This document shows, piece after piece, positions 47,879 to 57,054 of a stretch of DNA of 64,000 nt. The stretch lies in the NCBI RefSeq assembly GCF_001182825.2, contig NZ_LFYO02000002.1:1-64000 (forward strand), in the 5' to 3' direction. The notes beneath the pieces are model-generated. The model ran no database searches and was not told where the DNA came from. It saw only the letters and a program-made list of their open reading frames with translations. Origin of the DNA: Streptococcus sp. X13SY08. Its GTDB lineage: Bacteria; Bacillota; Bacilli; Lactobacillales; Streptococcaceae. The translations under genes and the position numbers were made by a program. Within the stretch, counting starts at the first letter, position 1, and each line of letters begins with the position of its first letter.

Positions 47879-47929
47879 ACACGAGCAAAGAAGTTTCTAA
47901 ATGGAGCTAACTTTGTTCGTGTTTTTTTT
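47879..47929 (+). terminator. Terminator upstream of the sigma-factor operon
   Basis: acacgagcaaag and ctttgttcgtgt pair over 12 bp and are followed by eight T's. It isolates the downstream operon from apuA read-through. Confidence 0.75.
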
Positions 47930-47954
47930 GTGACCAAAGCATGTGCTGATTCGT

Positions 47955-47960
47955 TATAAT
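47955..47960 (+). promoter_or_regulatory. -10 of the sigma/anti-sigma operon
   Basis: Consensus TATAAT lies 67 nt before the predicted sigma start. The -35 is not obvious. Confidence 0.4.
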
Positions 47961-48026
47961 AGTGACGAGAGAAAAATAGTAATTTTGGCTAAGATTTGCC
48001 ATTCCTTCAGCGAGGAGGTGAGGGGC

Positions 48027-48382
48027 ATTCGATTTGAGTTGTATGAAAAGGAATCAATCTTAATAGCAGACGAGATCGTTTATTATCTTAGGAAATCTGG
48101 CGCTAGTCCAGAAGATAGTTGGGATGTGACCCAAGATGTCCTCGTCAACATATTGGAAAGTCAATTGATTTTGTCACGTGATAAAATCCGCGCGCGGATG
48201 TATCGTGTTGCTATTCGAAGGAAAACCTGATTCAATTTGACCAAGAGGACACCAGTGAACTCTATCATTTATTGGGAGAATTACCTGAAAAATACCGACT
48301 GGTGATGGATTTGTATTATTTCCAAGATTTTACAGTCAAGGAAATGAGCCACATTCTCTCTATTTATGAAGACCTTATCTAA
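48027..48382 (+). pseudogene. ECF-type RNA polymerase sigma factor, deleted
   Basis: The sigma-70 region 2 part reads RFELYEKESILIADEIVYYL, then ASPEDSWDVTQDVLVNILES and RARMYRVAIRR. The region 4 part, in another frame, reads LIQFDQEDTSELYHLLGELP, then KYRLVMDLYYFQDFTVKEMS. Linker residues between the regions are missing (a 3n+1 deletion near 48222), and the final helix-turn-helix after ILSI is also lost before YEDLI. GAGGAGGTGAGGGGC is followed by ATT at 48027, where an ATG would be expected, so the start codon may also be mutated. It precedes a predicted anti-sigma gene. Confidence 0.75.
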
Positions 48383-48384
48383 CT

Positions 48385-49425
48385 TTGAAAAAATCACAAA
48401 AAAATAAGCGGAAAAACTGGATGAAATGGACGATTGCTAGCGTCTTAGTCAGCGTGTTAGCAGTTGGAGGATTATCTTATGGCTTAACTAGATTGACAGC
48501 GAGAAACGGTAAAAAAATTCAAAAACAATATCTACTATTGAACGAAATTGCCTACCCGAATATCGAGTACACAACATGGGGATGGGAACCAACGTCAAAT
48601 TTCTCAGGTAAATTTTATTCCAACCGAATCAAAGATGTTGATGGGATTACGATTCCTTTTATTAAATATGAGGGAGAATATTCCATTTTCCACCATTATG
48701 ATTTGAACCAAGACGAAGCGTTGAGAACAGGTGATGATGGAAAGTCAGATTATACTTATCAGGAAAATTACAAAATACCACGCTTTTACGATGTGCTGGA
48801 GAATGAAAACGTGTTTTATAAACAAAAGCAAGATTTAGACTTTATTCCAGACATGACAAATCAAGCTGTGGAAGTAGCTATTACATTTGATGAAGGGTAT
48901 ACATTAGAAGAAATCAGCAAGATGATACCAGATAGTTTAAAAATGAATTGGATTTGGATTGGTGTTGGCAAGCAAGGATTTGTGAATGGGAATTTAGCGT
49001 ATCAGTATGGTTTTACTCCCCATTTTGATCAGGGACTAACGGCTGAGCAACAGAACGCAATGACAAAAGAGGTTAATCAAGCACTCACAAAAAATTCTAA
49101 GGCTGAAGTGGCAAAGATATACAGGAAATATGAGCAGGAGCAAAAAGTCACCCCCCTAGTTGGGATGCAAAATAGTTTCACAATATTTGCAGATAATGCT
49201 CAAAAATTTTTAGCTATGCGTGGGGATGAAAGTGATTCTAAAGAACTTGTAGCATTAAAAGACTTTTTAGCTCAAAATAAAGATGCCGTAACCGCTAAAT
49301 TTGCTGGCGTTATTCTAACAGGTCGTGCTGAGAACTTTGCTCAGTTAAAAGATGTAAAATGGATTTTCGCTTCTAACATTGGTCAGAGTGTCGAAATTCA
49401 GCCTTATCATCACCTAGAAAAGTAG
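48385..49425 (+). CDS. Anti-sigma factor with Sigma_reg N/C domains
   Basis: A 346-aa single-pass membrane protein. The N terminus is cytoplasmic and lysine-rich, and a transmembrane segment spans about 14-34. The extracytoplasmic part contains YPNIEYTTWGWEPTSNFSGK and a C-terminal domain with VEVAITFDEGYTLEEISKMI, as in Sigma_reg_C proteins. Such proteins tether an ECF sigma factor and release it under envelope stress. The start is a TTG 2 nt after the sigma stop, without a clear ribosome site, consistent with translational coupling. Sigma/anti-sigma pairs of this kind are uncommon in streptococci. Confidence 0.8.
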   Translation: MKKSQKNKRKNWMKWTIASVLVSVLAVGGLSYGLTRLTARNGKKIQKQYLLLNEIAYPNIEYTTWGWEPTSNFSGKFYSNRIKDVDGITIPFIKYEGEYSIFHHYDLNQDEALRTGDDGKSDYTYQENYKIPRFYDVLENENVFYKQKQDLDFIPDMTNQAVEVAITFDEGYTLEEISKMIPDSLKMNWIWIGVGKQGFVNGNLAYQYGFTPHFDQGLTAEQQNAMTKEVNQALTKNSKAEVAKIYRKYEQEQKVTPLVGMQNSFTIFADNAQKFLAMRGDESDSKELVALKDFLAQNKDAVTAKFAGVILTGRAENFAQLKDVKWIFASNIGQSVEIQPYHHLEK

Positions 49426-49443
49426 GAGCAAATCAGTCAAGAA

Positions 49444-49476
49444 ATGGATGGAAATATCCGTTCCTTCCGTCTTTTT
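49444..49476 (+). terminator. Terminator of the sigma/anti-sigma operon
   Basis: ggatggaa and ttccttcc pair with one mismatch around a 7-nt loop and are followed by GTCTTTTT. Confidence 0.6.
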
Positions 49477-49509
49477 ATGGCTCCTTCATCAGAAAAAGAT
49501 AGAAAATAC

Positions 49510-49537
49510 TTGCATTTTCACGACAATTTGATAGAAT
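49510..49537 (+). promoter_or_regulatory. tuf promoter
   Basis: -35 TTGCAT (49510-49515), a 16-nt spacer and -10 TAGAAT (49532-49537). Confidence 0.65.
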
Positions 49538-49609
49538 AGTAAGGTAAAGTTAGACCGTATTGCCTACTGTCTATCTATAAAATATATTTTATTGGAGGCT
49601 TTTCCTAAA

Positions 49610-50806
49610 ATGGCAAAAGAAAAATACGATCGTAGTAAACCACACGTTAACATCGGTACAATCGGACACGTTGACCACGGTAAAACTACTTTGACAGCAG
49701 CGATCACAACTGTATTGGCACGTCGCTTGCCTTCATCAGTTAACCAACCAAAAGACTATGCGTCTATCGATGCTGCTCCAGAAGAACGCGAACGCGGTAT
49801 CACTATCAACACTGCGCACGTTGAGTACGAAACTGAAAAACGTCACTATGCTCACATCGACGCTCCAGGACACGCGGACTACGTTAAAAACATGATCACT
49901 GGTGCTGCCCAAATGGACGGTGCGATCCTCGTAGTTGCTTCAACTGACGGACCAATGCCACAAACTCGTGAGCACATCTTGCTTTCACGTCAGGTTGGTG
50001 TTAAACACTTGATCGTCTTCATGAACAAAGTTGACTTGGTTGACGATGAAGAATTGCTTGAGTTGGTTGAAATGGAAATCCGTGACCTCTTGTCAGAATA
50101 CGACTTCCCAGGTGACGATCTTCCAGTTATCCAAGGTTCAGCTCTTAAAGCCCTTGAAGGCGATACTAAATACGAAGATATCGTTATGGACTTGATGAAC
50201 ACTGTTGATGAGTACATTCCAGAACCAGAACGCGACACTGACAAACCATTGTTGCTTCCAGTCGAGGACGTATTCTCAATCACTGGTCGTGGTACTGTTG
50301 CTTCAGGACGTATCGACCGTGGTACAGTTCGTGTCAACGACGAAATCGAAATCGTTGGTATCAAAGAAGAAAAACATAAAGCAGTTGTTACTGGTGTTGA
50401 AATGTTCCGTAAACAATTGGACGAAGGTCTTGCCGGCGATAACGTTGGTGTGCTTCTCCGTGGTGTACAACGTGATGAAATCGAACGTGGTCAAGTTATC
50501 TCTAAACCAGGTTCAATCAACCCACACACTAAATTTAAGGGTGAAGTTTATATCCTCTCTAAAGAAGAAGGTGGACGTCATACTCCATTCTTCGACAACT
50601 ACCGTCCACAGTTCTACTTCCGTACAACTGACGTAACTGGTTCAATCAAATTGCCAGAAGGTACTGAAATGGTAATGCCTGGTGATAACGTGACTATCGA
50701 AGTTGAATTGATCCACCCAATCGCCGTTGAACAAGGTACAACTTTCTCTATCCGCGAAGGTGGCCGTACAGTTGGTTCAGGTATCGTATCTGAAATCGAA
50801 GCTTAA
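49610..50806 (+). CDS. tuf: Translation elongation factor Tu
   Basis: Delivers aminoacyl-tRNA to the ribosome. At 398 aa it has the usual streptococcal length. GTPase motifs are GHVDHGKT (19-26), the DAPGHADY switch segment near 81 and NKVDL near 136. Domains 2 and 3 end in [14 protein letters not shown]. The frame is open to a TTG at 49592, but that TTG is part of the GGAGG ribosome site, so the ATG at 49610 is the start. Codon bias is the strongest in the window. It stands alone, not next to fusA. Confidence 0.98.
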   Translation: MAKEKYDRSKPHVNIGTIGHVDHGKTTLTAAITTVLARRLPSSVNQPKDYASIDAAPEERERGITINTAHVEYETEKRHYAHIDAPGHADYVKNMITGAAQMDGAILVVASTDGPMPQTREHILLSRQVGVKHLIVFMNKVDLVDDEELLELVEMEIRDLLSEYDFPGDDLPVIQGSALKALEGDTKYEDIVMDLMNTVDEYIPEPERDTDKPLLLPVEDVFSITGRGTVASGRIDRGTVRVNDEIEIVGIKEEKHKAVVTGVEMFRKQLDEGLAGDNVGVLLRGVQRDEIERGQVISKPGSINPHTKFKGEVYILSKEEGGRHTPFFDNYRPQFYFRTTDVTGSIKLPEGTEMVMPGDNVTIEVELIHPIAVEQGTTFSIREGGRTVGSGIVSEIEA

Positions 50807-50848
50807 TTGATTAAGCTCCCAGAATAACAATTATTGGTCAGACTTTAA

Positions 50849-51724
<876 letters not shown>

Positions 51725-51753
51725 TTGAGACAAACTATTATTGAAAACATATC

Positions 51754-51783
51754 AAACTTCTAAGCATATCGCCTAGAAGTTTT
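51754..51783 (+). terminator. tpiA terminator
   Basis: aacttctaagc-atatc-gcctagaagtt, a stem with one bulge, is followed by TTTCT. Confidence 0.65.
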
Positions 51784-51809
51784 CTGGCAAATGATAGGAA
51801 CTTAAGAAA

Positions 51810-54533
51810 ATGAAAACATTTAAATCACTCATCTACGCGGGTAGTTTGTTGGGTCTTTTTACACTGGGTCAAGCTGTCTATGCGGATCAGGTGATAGCTC
51901 AACCAGAAGTGGTAACTGCGCAAAAGGATACAACTATTTCAGCAGAAGTGCAGGCAGTCTTTGAGAATGACCAATTGATTATTACCGTAACGAAACTACC
52001 TTTTGCTCTCCAAGAAGTCAAGGGCCAACTTCGTATGAGTGATATGGACCAAAAAATTAGTGATCTCGTCTTTGGAATGCAGGAAGATGGAAGCTATCAA
52101 GCTAAGGTAGAGTCAGCAGTTTTGCCAGTAGAATCTAGCAAGCTAATGATTCAATTGGATCTGGTGAAAAATGAAGATAGTCTGTATGCATTGGGAGGCT
52201 ACGAAGTGGATTGGCAAGTTAATCCAAAGCAGGGTGCACCGATGGGCTCTTCAAGCTCTAGTCTGTCTTCAGAGCAATCAAGTTCCTCCACTAGCACAGA
52301 CAGCCAGACAAGTTCTTCCAGTGAGGCAGGAATAGAAAAGGAAAAGACTTTGATGTCAGAGCCCACTTCAGAATCTGCCTTGCAACCGAGTCTATCTATC
52401 GAAAATCTTCAATACCAATTAGGAACCTTTACTGTCAAAGTTAGGAATGTACCGACGTCAGGAGTGAAAGAAGTGCGTGTTCCTATTTGGACAGAAGAAA
52501 ATAGACAAGATGATTTAACATGGTACACAGCCATCAAACAAAATGACGGAACTTATCAGGTTCAAGTGGATAAAAAGAACCATAAGAATGGGATAGGAAC
52601 CTATCAAGTCCATCTTTATTTTGTTGATAATAGCGGCAAAGTAAATGGAGTCACGTCAACCAAGGCGTCACTAAATGTCAACGCAACAGGGACTATCCAA
52701 ATCCAACAACTAGATGCTGCAAGAGGAACCTTTACCGTTCGAATTACAGATGTTAGAGGGAATGCTGATGCAGAAGTCACTTCTGTCCAAGTTCCTATTT
52801 GGTCGGACATTGATGGACAGGATGATATTAAATGGTATACAGCAACTAGACAGATAGATGGTTCTTATCAGGTTAACGTTAATAAGGCGCAACACAAAAA
52901 TAGTATGGGTGTTTACCATGTTCATCTTTATTACGTCTATAAAGATGGTCAAAAACAAGGGATTGCTGCTACCAAAACGACTCTTGAAAGTAAGCCCAAG
53001 GGAACGATTACGGTTGAAAATGTCAATACAAAATTAGGGACATTTCAGGTTCGGGTTTCAAATATTGTAGCTCCAACAGGACTAAAAACGGTTAAGATTC
53101 CTGTTTGGACATCAGCAAATGGACAAGATGATTTGAAGTGGTATCTTGCAACTAAGCAGGCGGATGGCTCTTATCTTCTTACCGTTGATAAAACAAATCA
53201 TAAGAATGAACTAGGTGAATACCAAATCCATCTCTACTATGAAGATGCGTCTAATAGATTGCTGGGAGTAGGATCAACCAAAACGACCTTAACTTCACCT
53301 GCGGCGACGGGGAATATCGCTATTGAAAACGTAGATAGCAAACAAGGATTGTTTGAAGTGCGGGTAACCAATCTGAGCCATCCAAAAGGTATCTCAAGCG
53401 TGCAAATTCCTGTCTGGTCAGATGAAAATGGACAAGATGACATCAAGTGGTATGCGGCTGGGAAACAAGCTGATGGTAGTTACAAGGTAACCGTTAGTCT
53501 GGGTAACCATAAGTACAGCAGTGGTTTATACCATGCACATCTCTATGTCACTCATCCATCTGGAGAAATGTCTGGTGTGGCTAGCACAAGTGCAGCCATC
53601 AATATGTTGTCAGTTCAGCCACAAGGTAGCTTGGAAATCACCAATCGAAATTTGCAGACGGGTTCGTTTGATATTATTGCGCGTATCCTAGCGCCAACTG
53701 CTATTAAGCAAGTGGAAGTTGCGGTTTGGGGCGAAGTGAATGGACAAAATGATCTTATCTGGTACACAGCAGTGAAGCAGGTGGATGGGACGTTCAAAGC
53801 CAGTGTATCACAGACTAACCATAAAGGTGAAAAAGGGATATACCAAGTGCATCTATACATGACACCAGAAGTAGGCAATAAAACTGGATTAACTACGAAG
53901 ACAACAGTAGTTGATTACAAACAGGCACTCAAGCGAGTTATTTTCTTAGATCCAGGTCATGGTGGCACAGATTCTGGTGCTTACTATGGAGGAGTCAAGG
54001 AAAAGGATCTAGCAATGGGAGTTGCCAACCTTCTAAAAGCAAAATTAGAAGCAGCAGGATTCACAGTTCTACTGAGTCGAACAGGCGATTATTATGTTGA
54101 TTATGTAACAGCTCGTTCACAAATGGCAAATGAGACAAATGCAGATCTGTTTATCAGTCTTCATTTTAATTCTAGTGGAGTAGCCAACAGCACTGCCAAG
54201 GGGATTGAGACCTATTGGTATGAGTCATCTGATTTATATCCACCAGCAATCAATCAGGCATTGCATAACAACCCAGACCGTCTAGCGAAAAGTTTAACCT
54301 TGGCAAATGCAGTACATGGAGGAATGGTATCTCAAACAGGAGCAAGTGATCGTGGTGTTCGTAGAGCGACATTTGCAGTTCTTCGGGAAACTGAAAAACC
54401 AGTCGTACTTGTCGAGATGGGCTTTATGGACAATGAAAGTGAATTAACACAAATCAAACAGGCAAGTTACCAAAACAAACTGGCAATTGGCTTGTATCAA
54501 GGGATTGAATCCTTCTATGCAACTTATCAATAA
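51810..54533 (+). CDS. N-acetylmuramoyl-L-alanine amidase with five GBS-Bsp-like repeats
   Basis: A 907-aa secreted wall hydrolase. The signal peptide ends at VYA-DQV near residue 26. An N-terminal beta domain (30-135) and a Ser-rich linker (145-185) follow. Five repeats of about 100 residues (about 195-700) each contain a VPIW-x-QDD-x-KWYTA-like core and a YQVHLY strand, as in GBS-Bsp-like wall-binding domains. The C-terminal Amidase_3 domain has zinc and catalytic residues H717 (DPGHGG), E731, H785 (SLHFN) and E869 (VLVEMGF). It cuts the stem peptide from muramic acid, probably at the septum. AGGAA precedes the ATG. Confidence 0.93.
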   Translation: MKTFKSLIYAGSLLGLFTLGQAVYADQVIAQPEVVTAQKDTTISAEVQAVFENDQLIITVTKLPFALQEVKGQLRMSDMDQKISDLVFGMQEDGSYQAKVESAVLPVESSKLMIQLDLVKNEDSLYALGGYEVDWQVNPKQGAPMGSSSSSLSSEQSSSSTSTDSQTSSSSEAGIEKEKTLMSEPTSESALQPSLSIENLQYQLGTFTVKVRNVPTSGVKEVRVPIWTEENRQDDLTWYTAIKQNDGTYQVQVDKKNHKNGIGTYQVHLYFVDNSGKVNGVTSTKASLNVNATGTIQIQQLDAARGTFTVRITDVRGNADAEVTSVQVPIWSDIDGQDDIKWYTATRQIDGSYQVNVNKAQHKNSMGVYHVHLYYVYKDGQKQGIAATKTTLESKPKGTITVENVNTKLGTFQVRVSNIVAPTGLKTVKIPVWTSANGQDDLKWYLATKQADGSYLLTVDKTNHKNELGEYQIHLYYEDASNRLLGVGSTKTTLTSPAATGNIAIENVDSKQGLFEVRVTNLSHPKGISSVQIPVWSDENGQDDIKWYAAGKQADGSYKVTVSLGNHKYSSGLYHAHLYVTHPSGEMSGVASTSAAINMLSVQPQGSLEITNRNLQTGSFDIIARILAPTAIKQVEVAVWGEVNGQNDLIWYTAVKQVDGTFKASVSQTNHKGEKGIYQVHLYMTPEVGNKTGLTTKTTVVDYKQALKRVIFLDPGHGGTDSGAYYGGVKEKDLAMGVANLLKAKLEAAGFTVLLSRTGDYYVDYVTARSQMANETNADLFISLHFNSSGVANSTAKGIETYWYESSDLYPPAINQALHNNPDRLAKSLTLANAVHGGMVSQTGASDRGVRRATFAVLRETEKPVVLVEMGFMDNESELTQIKQASYQNKLAIGLYQGIESFYATYQ

Positions 54534-54540
54534 GCAAAAA

Positions 54541-54567
54541 AGAAAGCCCTTCGGCTTTCTTTTTTTA
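54541..54567. terminator. Bidirectional terminator between the amidase and murN
   Basis: agaaagcc-cttc-ggctttct has A/T runs on both sides and serves convergent genes. Confidence 0.88.
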
Positions 54568-54601
54568 TGTACATTAGGCTGATGGGAGAAACTAGTTAGA
54601 G

Positions 54602-55837
54602 TTAATTTCTTCCGATAATTCTCTTTATAGATTGCAACACCTTAAATTTGAGAGGACGTGGATAGTAGCGGAAGGTTCCCATTTTACGAACAATAAACCC
54701 GTTGAAATTTTGCTTGAAACGCAGGACGCCATCACTTCCGTCAAATAGTCCTGTGATACCTAATAAGGTATAAAATGGAATTTTCAACTCAATGGCTTTA
54801 CGCATAGCGTATTCTTGTAGGACAACTGGAGCGTAGAATTTATTAAATTCGGTGAGAGAGCCACTGAACAGATAAACCAGCTCGTGATCCGTGTAGACAA
54901 AGAGGCTAGCAGCCAGAGGAACATCTTCTTGACCATACTGTGTAAGGAGGTCTCTAGCCTCAGCTTCCCGAATCTGAAAGGATTGGATTTGGCTGGAAAT
55001 TTCGCGGTGTTCATTTTGTTTTTTCTTGGAACGTGGATTGACTTCTAGATCTTGCTCGATGGCTTGAAGGTGATTTTCTAAGCTAGCTTTCTGTTTTTCT
55101 AAATGCTGCAAATAATCCTGAAAGTTGATAGAGGCAAATAGGAAATCAGCCTTTGTGTGAAAAGCATCATAGAAATCTTGATAGTATTCTAATGATTTAT
55201 CTTGGTATTCTCTGCGGTCAGAAGTCGCTTCAGTGATGGATTTGAATAAAGGCAATTCATCACGAGTGAGGGCACGGACCTTGATTCCAAAGGAATTAGC
55301 TTTCTTTGCTAGGACTTTCCCTTTTTTACTAAAGGAAGAAAAGAGAGTTTCTTGTGTCAACTGGCTTAAATCTTTGACATAGTGCCAATCTGGTTCTCCC
55401 CCAGGATAACCTGTTTGTAGTCCATCAAACACATAGCCTACATCAGTCAAATCTCGAATGAGTTGACTTGCTTGGTCAGAAATCGGCTTACCATCGCTAT
55501 CAAATGTTTGATAGGTTTGATAGGGTTTGACAAGGAGGCGAAGAGCACCATTGTTTTTTGCATATTCCTGCAATGCACGATAGAATTCAGGTAAATCGGA
55601 TGGCTGATTGGTCACAGGACCAGAATTGATTTCCATATGGAGCCCACCTGTCATAGGGAGGCTATAGAGTAGAGCAGAGACCCTTAGCTGTCCTGCTTTT
55701 TTTAATCCGACAAACTGAGTCTTCATCCCTCGTTTTTCTAAAAGCTCTGCCATTTCTTTCGTTTGAAGAAATGAGACTTGCTCAACTTCTTTAAGGTGAG
55801 CCTGATATTCTTCAGGACTGAGGATAGTCAATGTCAT
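54602..55837 (-). CDS. murN: MurN-like peptidoglycan branching aminoacyltransferase
   Basis: A FemX-family enzyme of 411 aa that uses aminoacyl-tRNA to add the second residue of the dipeptide cross-bridge on lipid II. Family features are SFLQTKEMAELLEKRGMKTQ at the N terminus, SLPMTGGLHMEINSGPV near 70, and QTGYPGGEPDWHYVKDL. A coiled-coil arm lies at about 245-295, and LLGITGLFDGSDGVLRFKQN is near 365. It overlaps murM by 4 nt, in the same order as in S. pneumoniae. It supports a branched-bridge peptidoglycan and beta-lactam tolerance. Confidence 0.92.
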   Translation of the reverse strand: MTLTILSPEEYQAHLKEVEQVSFLQTKEMAELLEKRGMKTQFVGLKKAGQLRVSALLYSLPMTGGLHMEINSGPVTNQPSDLPEFYRALQEYAKNNGALRLLVKPYQTYQTFDSDGKPISDQASQLIRDLTDVGYVFDGLQTGYPGGEPDWHYVKDLSQLTQETLFSSFSKKGKVLAKKANSFGIKVRALTRDELPLFKSITEATSDRREYQDKSLEYYQDFYDAFHTKADFLFASINFQDYLQHLEKQKASLENHLQAIEQDLEVNPRSKKKQNEHREISSQIQSFQIREAEARDLLTQYGQEDVPLAASLFVYTDHELVYLFSGSLTEFNKFYAPVVLQEYAMRKAIELKIPFYTLLGITGLFDGSDGVLRFKQNFNGFIVRKMGTFRYYPRPLKFKVLQSIKRIIGRN

Positions 55838-57054
55838 GAGTGTCGATTCCTTAATTTTTTACGTAGTATGTAGGCCCAGTTGAAGAGACCGTAGAAGGGG
55901 CTAACTGGAAGATTGAATTCCCCGATGAATTCTTCAATCATGGGATTGAATTTGGATTTGAAGTTGTAGAGTCCACCATCCAAATTGTTTTCAATACCAC
56001 CCATATTTTGTTGGATAATCCCCATGTTTTCAAAGGCATGTTCTGCTGTTTTGTACCAAGTTGCTAGCGCTGGTTGGTAATGTTTGAAGTCGTCATCCAT
56101 ACCAGCGTAGATATTTTCAGAACTAGTGCCAAAATTAAGCGAGAGAGTCGCTGCGAGCGGAACGGTGGTTAATCCTTTATCAAGATAGGTAGACAAAAAG
56201 GCTAATTCTTTTTCTAGGCGCTGGATTTCTTTCAAAGTAGCGGTGACCTTGGTTTCACGCGTATTTTCCGTAAAAGTAGCTTTTAGTTCTTTTTGCTTTT
56301 CGAGTGCTTGTGTTTGCTCTTCATAGCGTTTAGCAATATCCAATCGTGCCATGGTGATATAGGCATCGTCACCATAAGTCGTCAGGAGTTTTTCATAGTA
56401 GTCTTGATTACGGAGATGGATATTCTTACGATCTTCGGTTTTTTTCATCAAGCTGGCGAAATCAGAGACAAAGTTCAGATGGCCGATTTCGATGGTTGCG
56501 CCTTTGTTTTCAGCAATGCGCATGAGTTGGCGTGCTTTTTTAGGAATAGCTTGTGGCACAAAATCATTTTTATAGATATTGGCTTGGAAGCGCGGCTGGA
56601 TTGTTTCGGATAAGTCACTTGTGCGCCCTACCCATTGGCAACCTGCTTTTTCTAAAATAGCAATCACGTGCTGCGCTTCTTTTTGATCAGTAACTTCTTG
56701 GTCTACTAAATGTTGTTGGAAATAGATAGATGGATCGAATTTGACGAAAACAGCACGTTTGGTTTTTGCGATTTTCTTCAGAGATTGCATGACGAAGATG
56801 ACCAATTCTTCATCTGTAAAATCCATAATGGGACCGCGAGGGATATAAATCATAGAATAACCCAGTGGTAATGGTTGGATCAAGATAGAAGCGACTGCGA
56901 CCAGTTGATTTTCTTTGTAAAAACTAATCCGCTCATTTCCCCAACTATCTTTGATTTGGGCCCATTGGCTACTTTGTAGAAGATTATTTAAGGGATGTGA
57001 TGTCACGAAGGCATCATGCTCTTGGGCAGAAATACCCACTTTGTAGGAATACAT
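55834..57054 (-). CDS. murM: MurM-like peptidoglycan branching aminoacyltransferase
   Basis: A FemX-family enzyme of 406 aa that adds the first residue (Ala or Ser) of the cross-bridge to the lysine of lipid II. PLNNLLQSSQWAQIKDSWG lies near residue 20, PLGYSMIYIPRGPIMDF near 65, and RAVFVKFDPS follows. A coiled-coil region spans about 235-285, and GIIQQNMGGIENNLDGGLYN is near the C terminus. The ATG at 57054 overlaps the TAA of the upstream HD-HAD gene (TAATG), indicating coupled translation. The longer frame upstream is not needed. Confidence 0.92.
   Translation of the reverse strand: MYSYKVGISAQEHDAFVTSHPLNNLLQSSQWAQIKDSWGNERISFYKENQLVAVASILIQPLPLGYSMIYIPRGPIMDFTDEELVIFVMQSLKKIAKTKRAVFVKFDPSIYFQQHLVDQEVTDQKEAQHVIAILEKAGCQWVGRTSDLSETIQPRFQANIYKNDFVPQAIPKKARQLMRIAENKGATIEIGHLNFVSDFASLMKKTEDRKNIHLRNQDYYEKLLTTYGDDAYITMARLDIAKRYEEQTQALEKQKELKATFTENTRETKVTATLKEIQRLEKELAFLSTYLDKGLTTVPLAATLSLNFGTSSENIYAGMDDDFKHYQPALATWYKTAEHAFENMGIIQQNMGGIENNLDGGLYNFKSKFNPMIEEFIGEFNLPVSPFYGLFNWAYILRKKLRNRHS

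Noticed and set aside
52400..53900. Long direct repeats at the DNA level within the amidase gene
   Set aside because: The repetition is real at the protein level (five wall-binding domains), but the DNA copies have diverged and are explained by domain duplication, not by a mobile or regulatory repeat.
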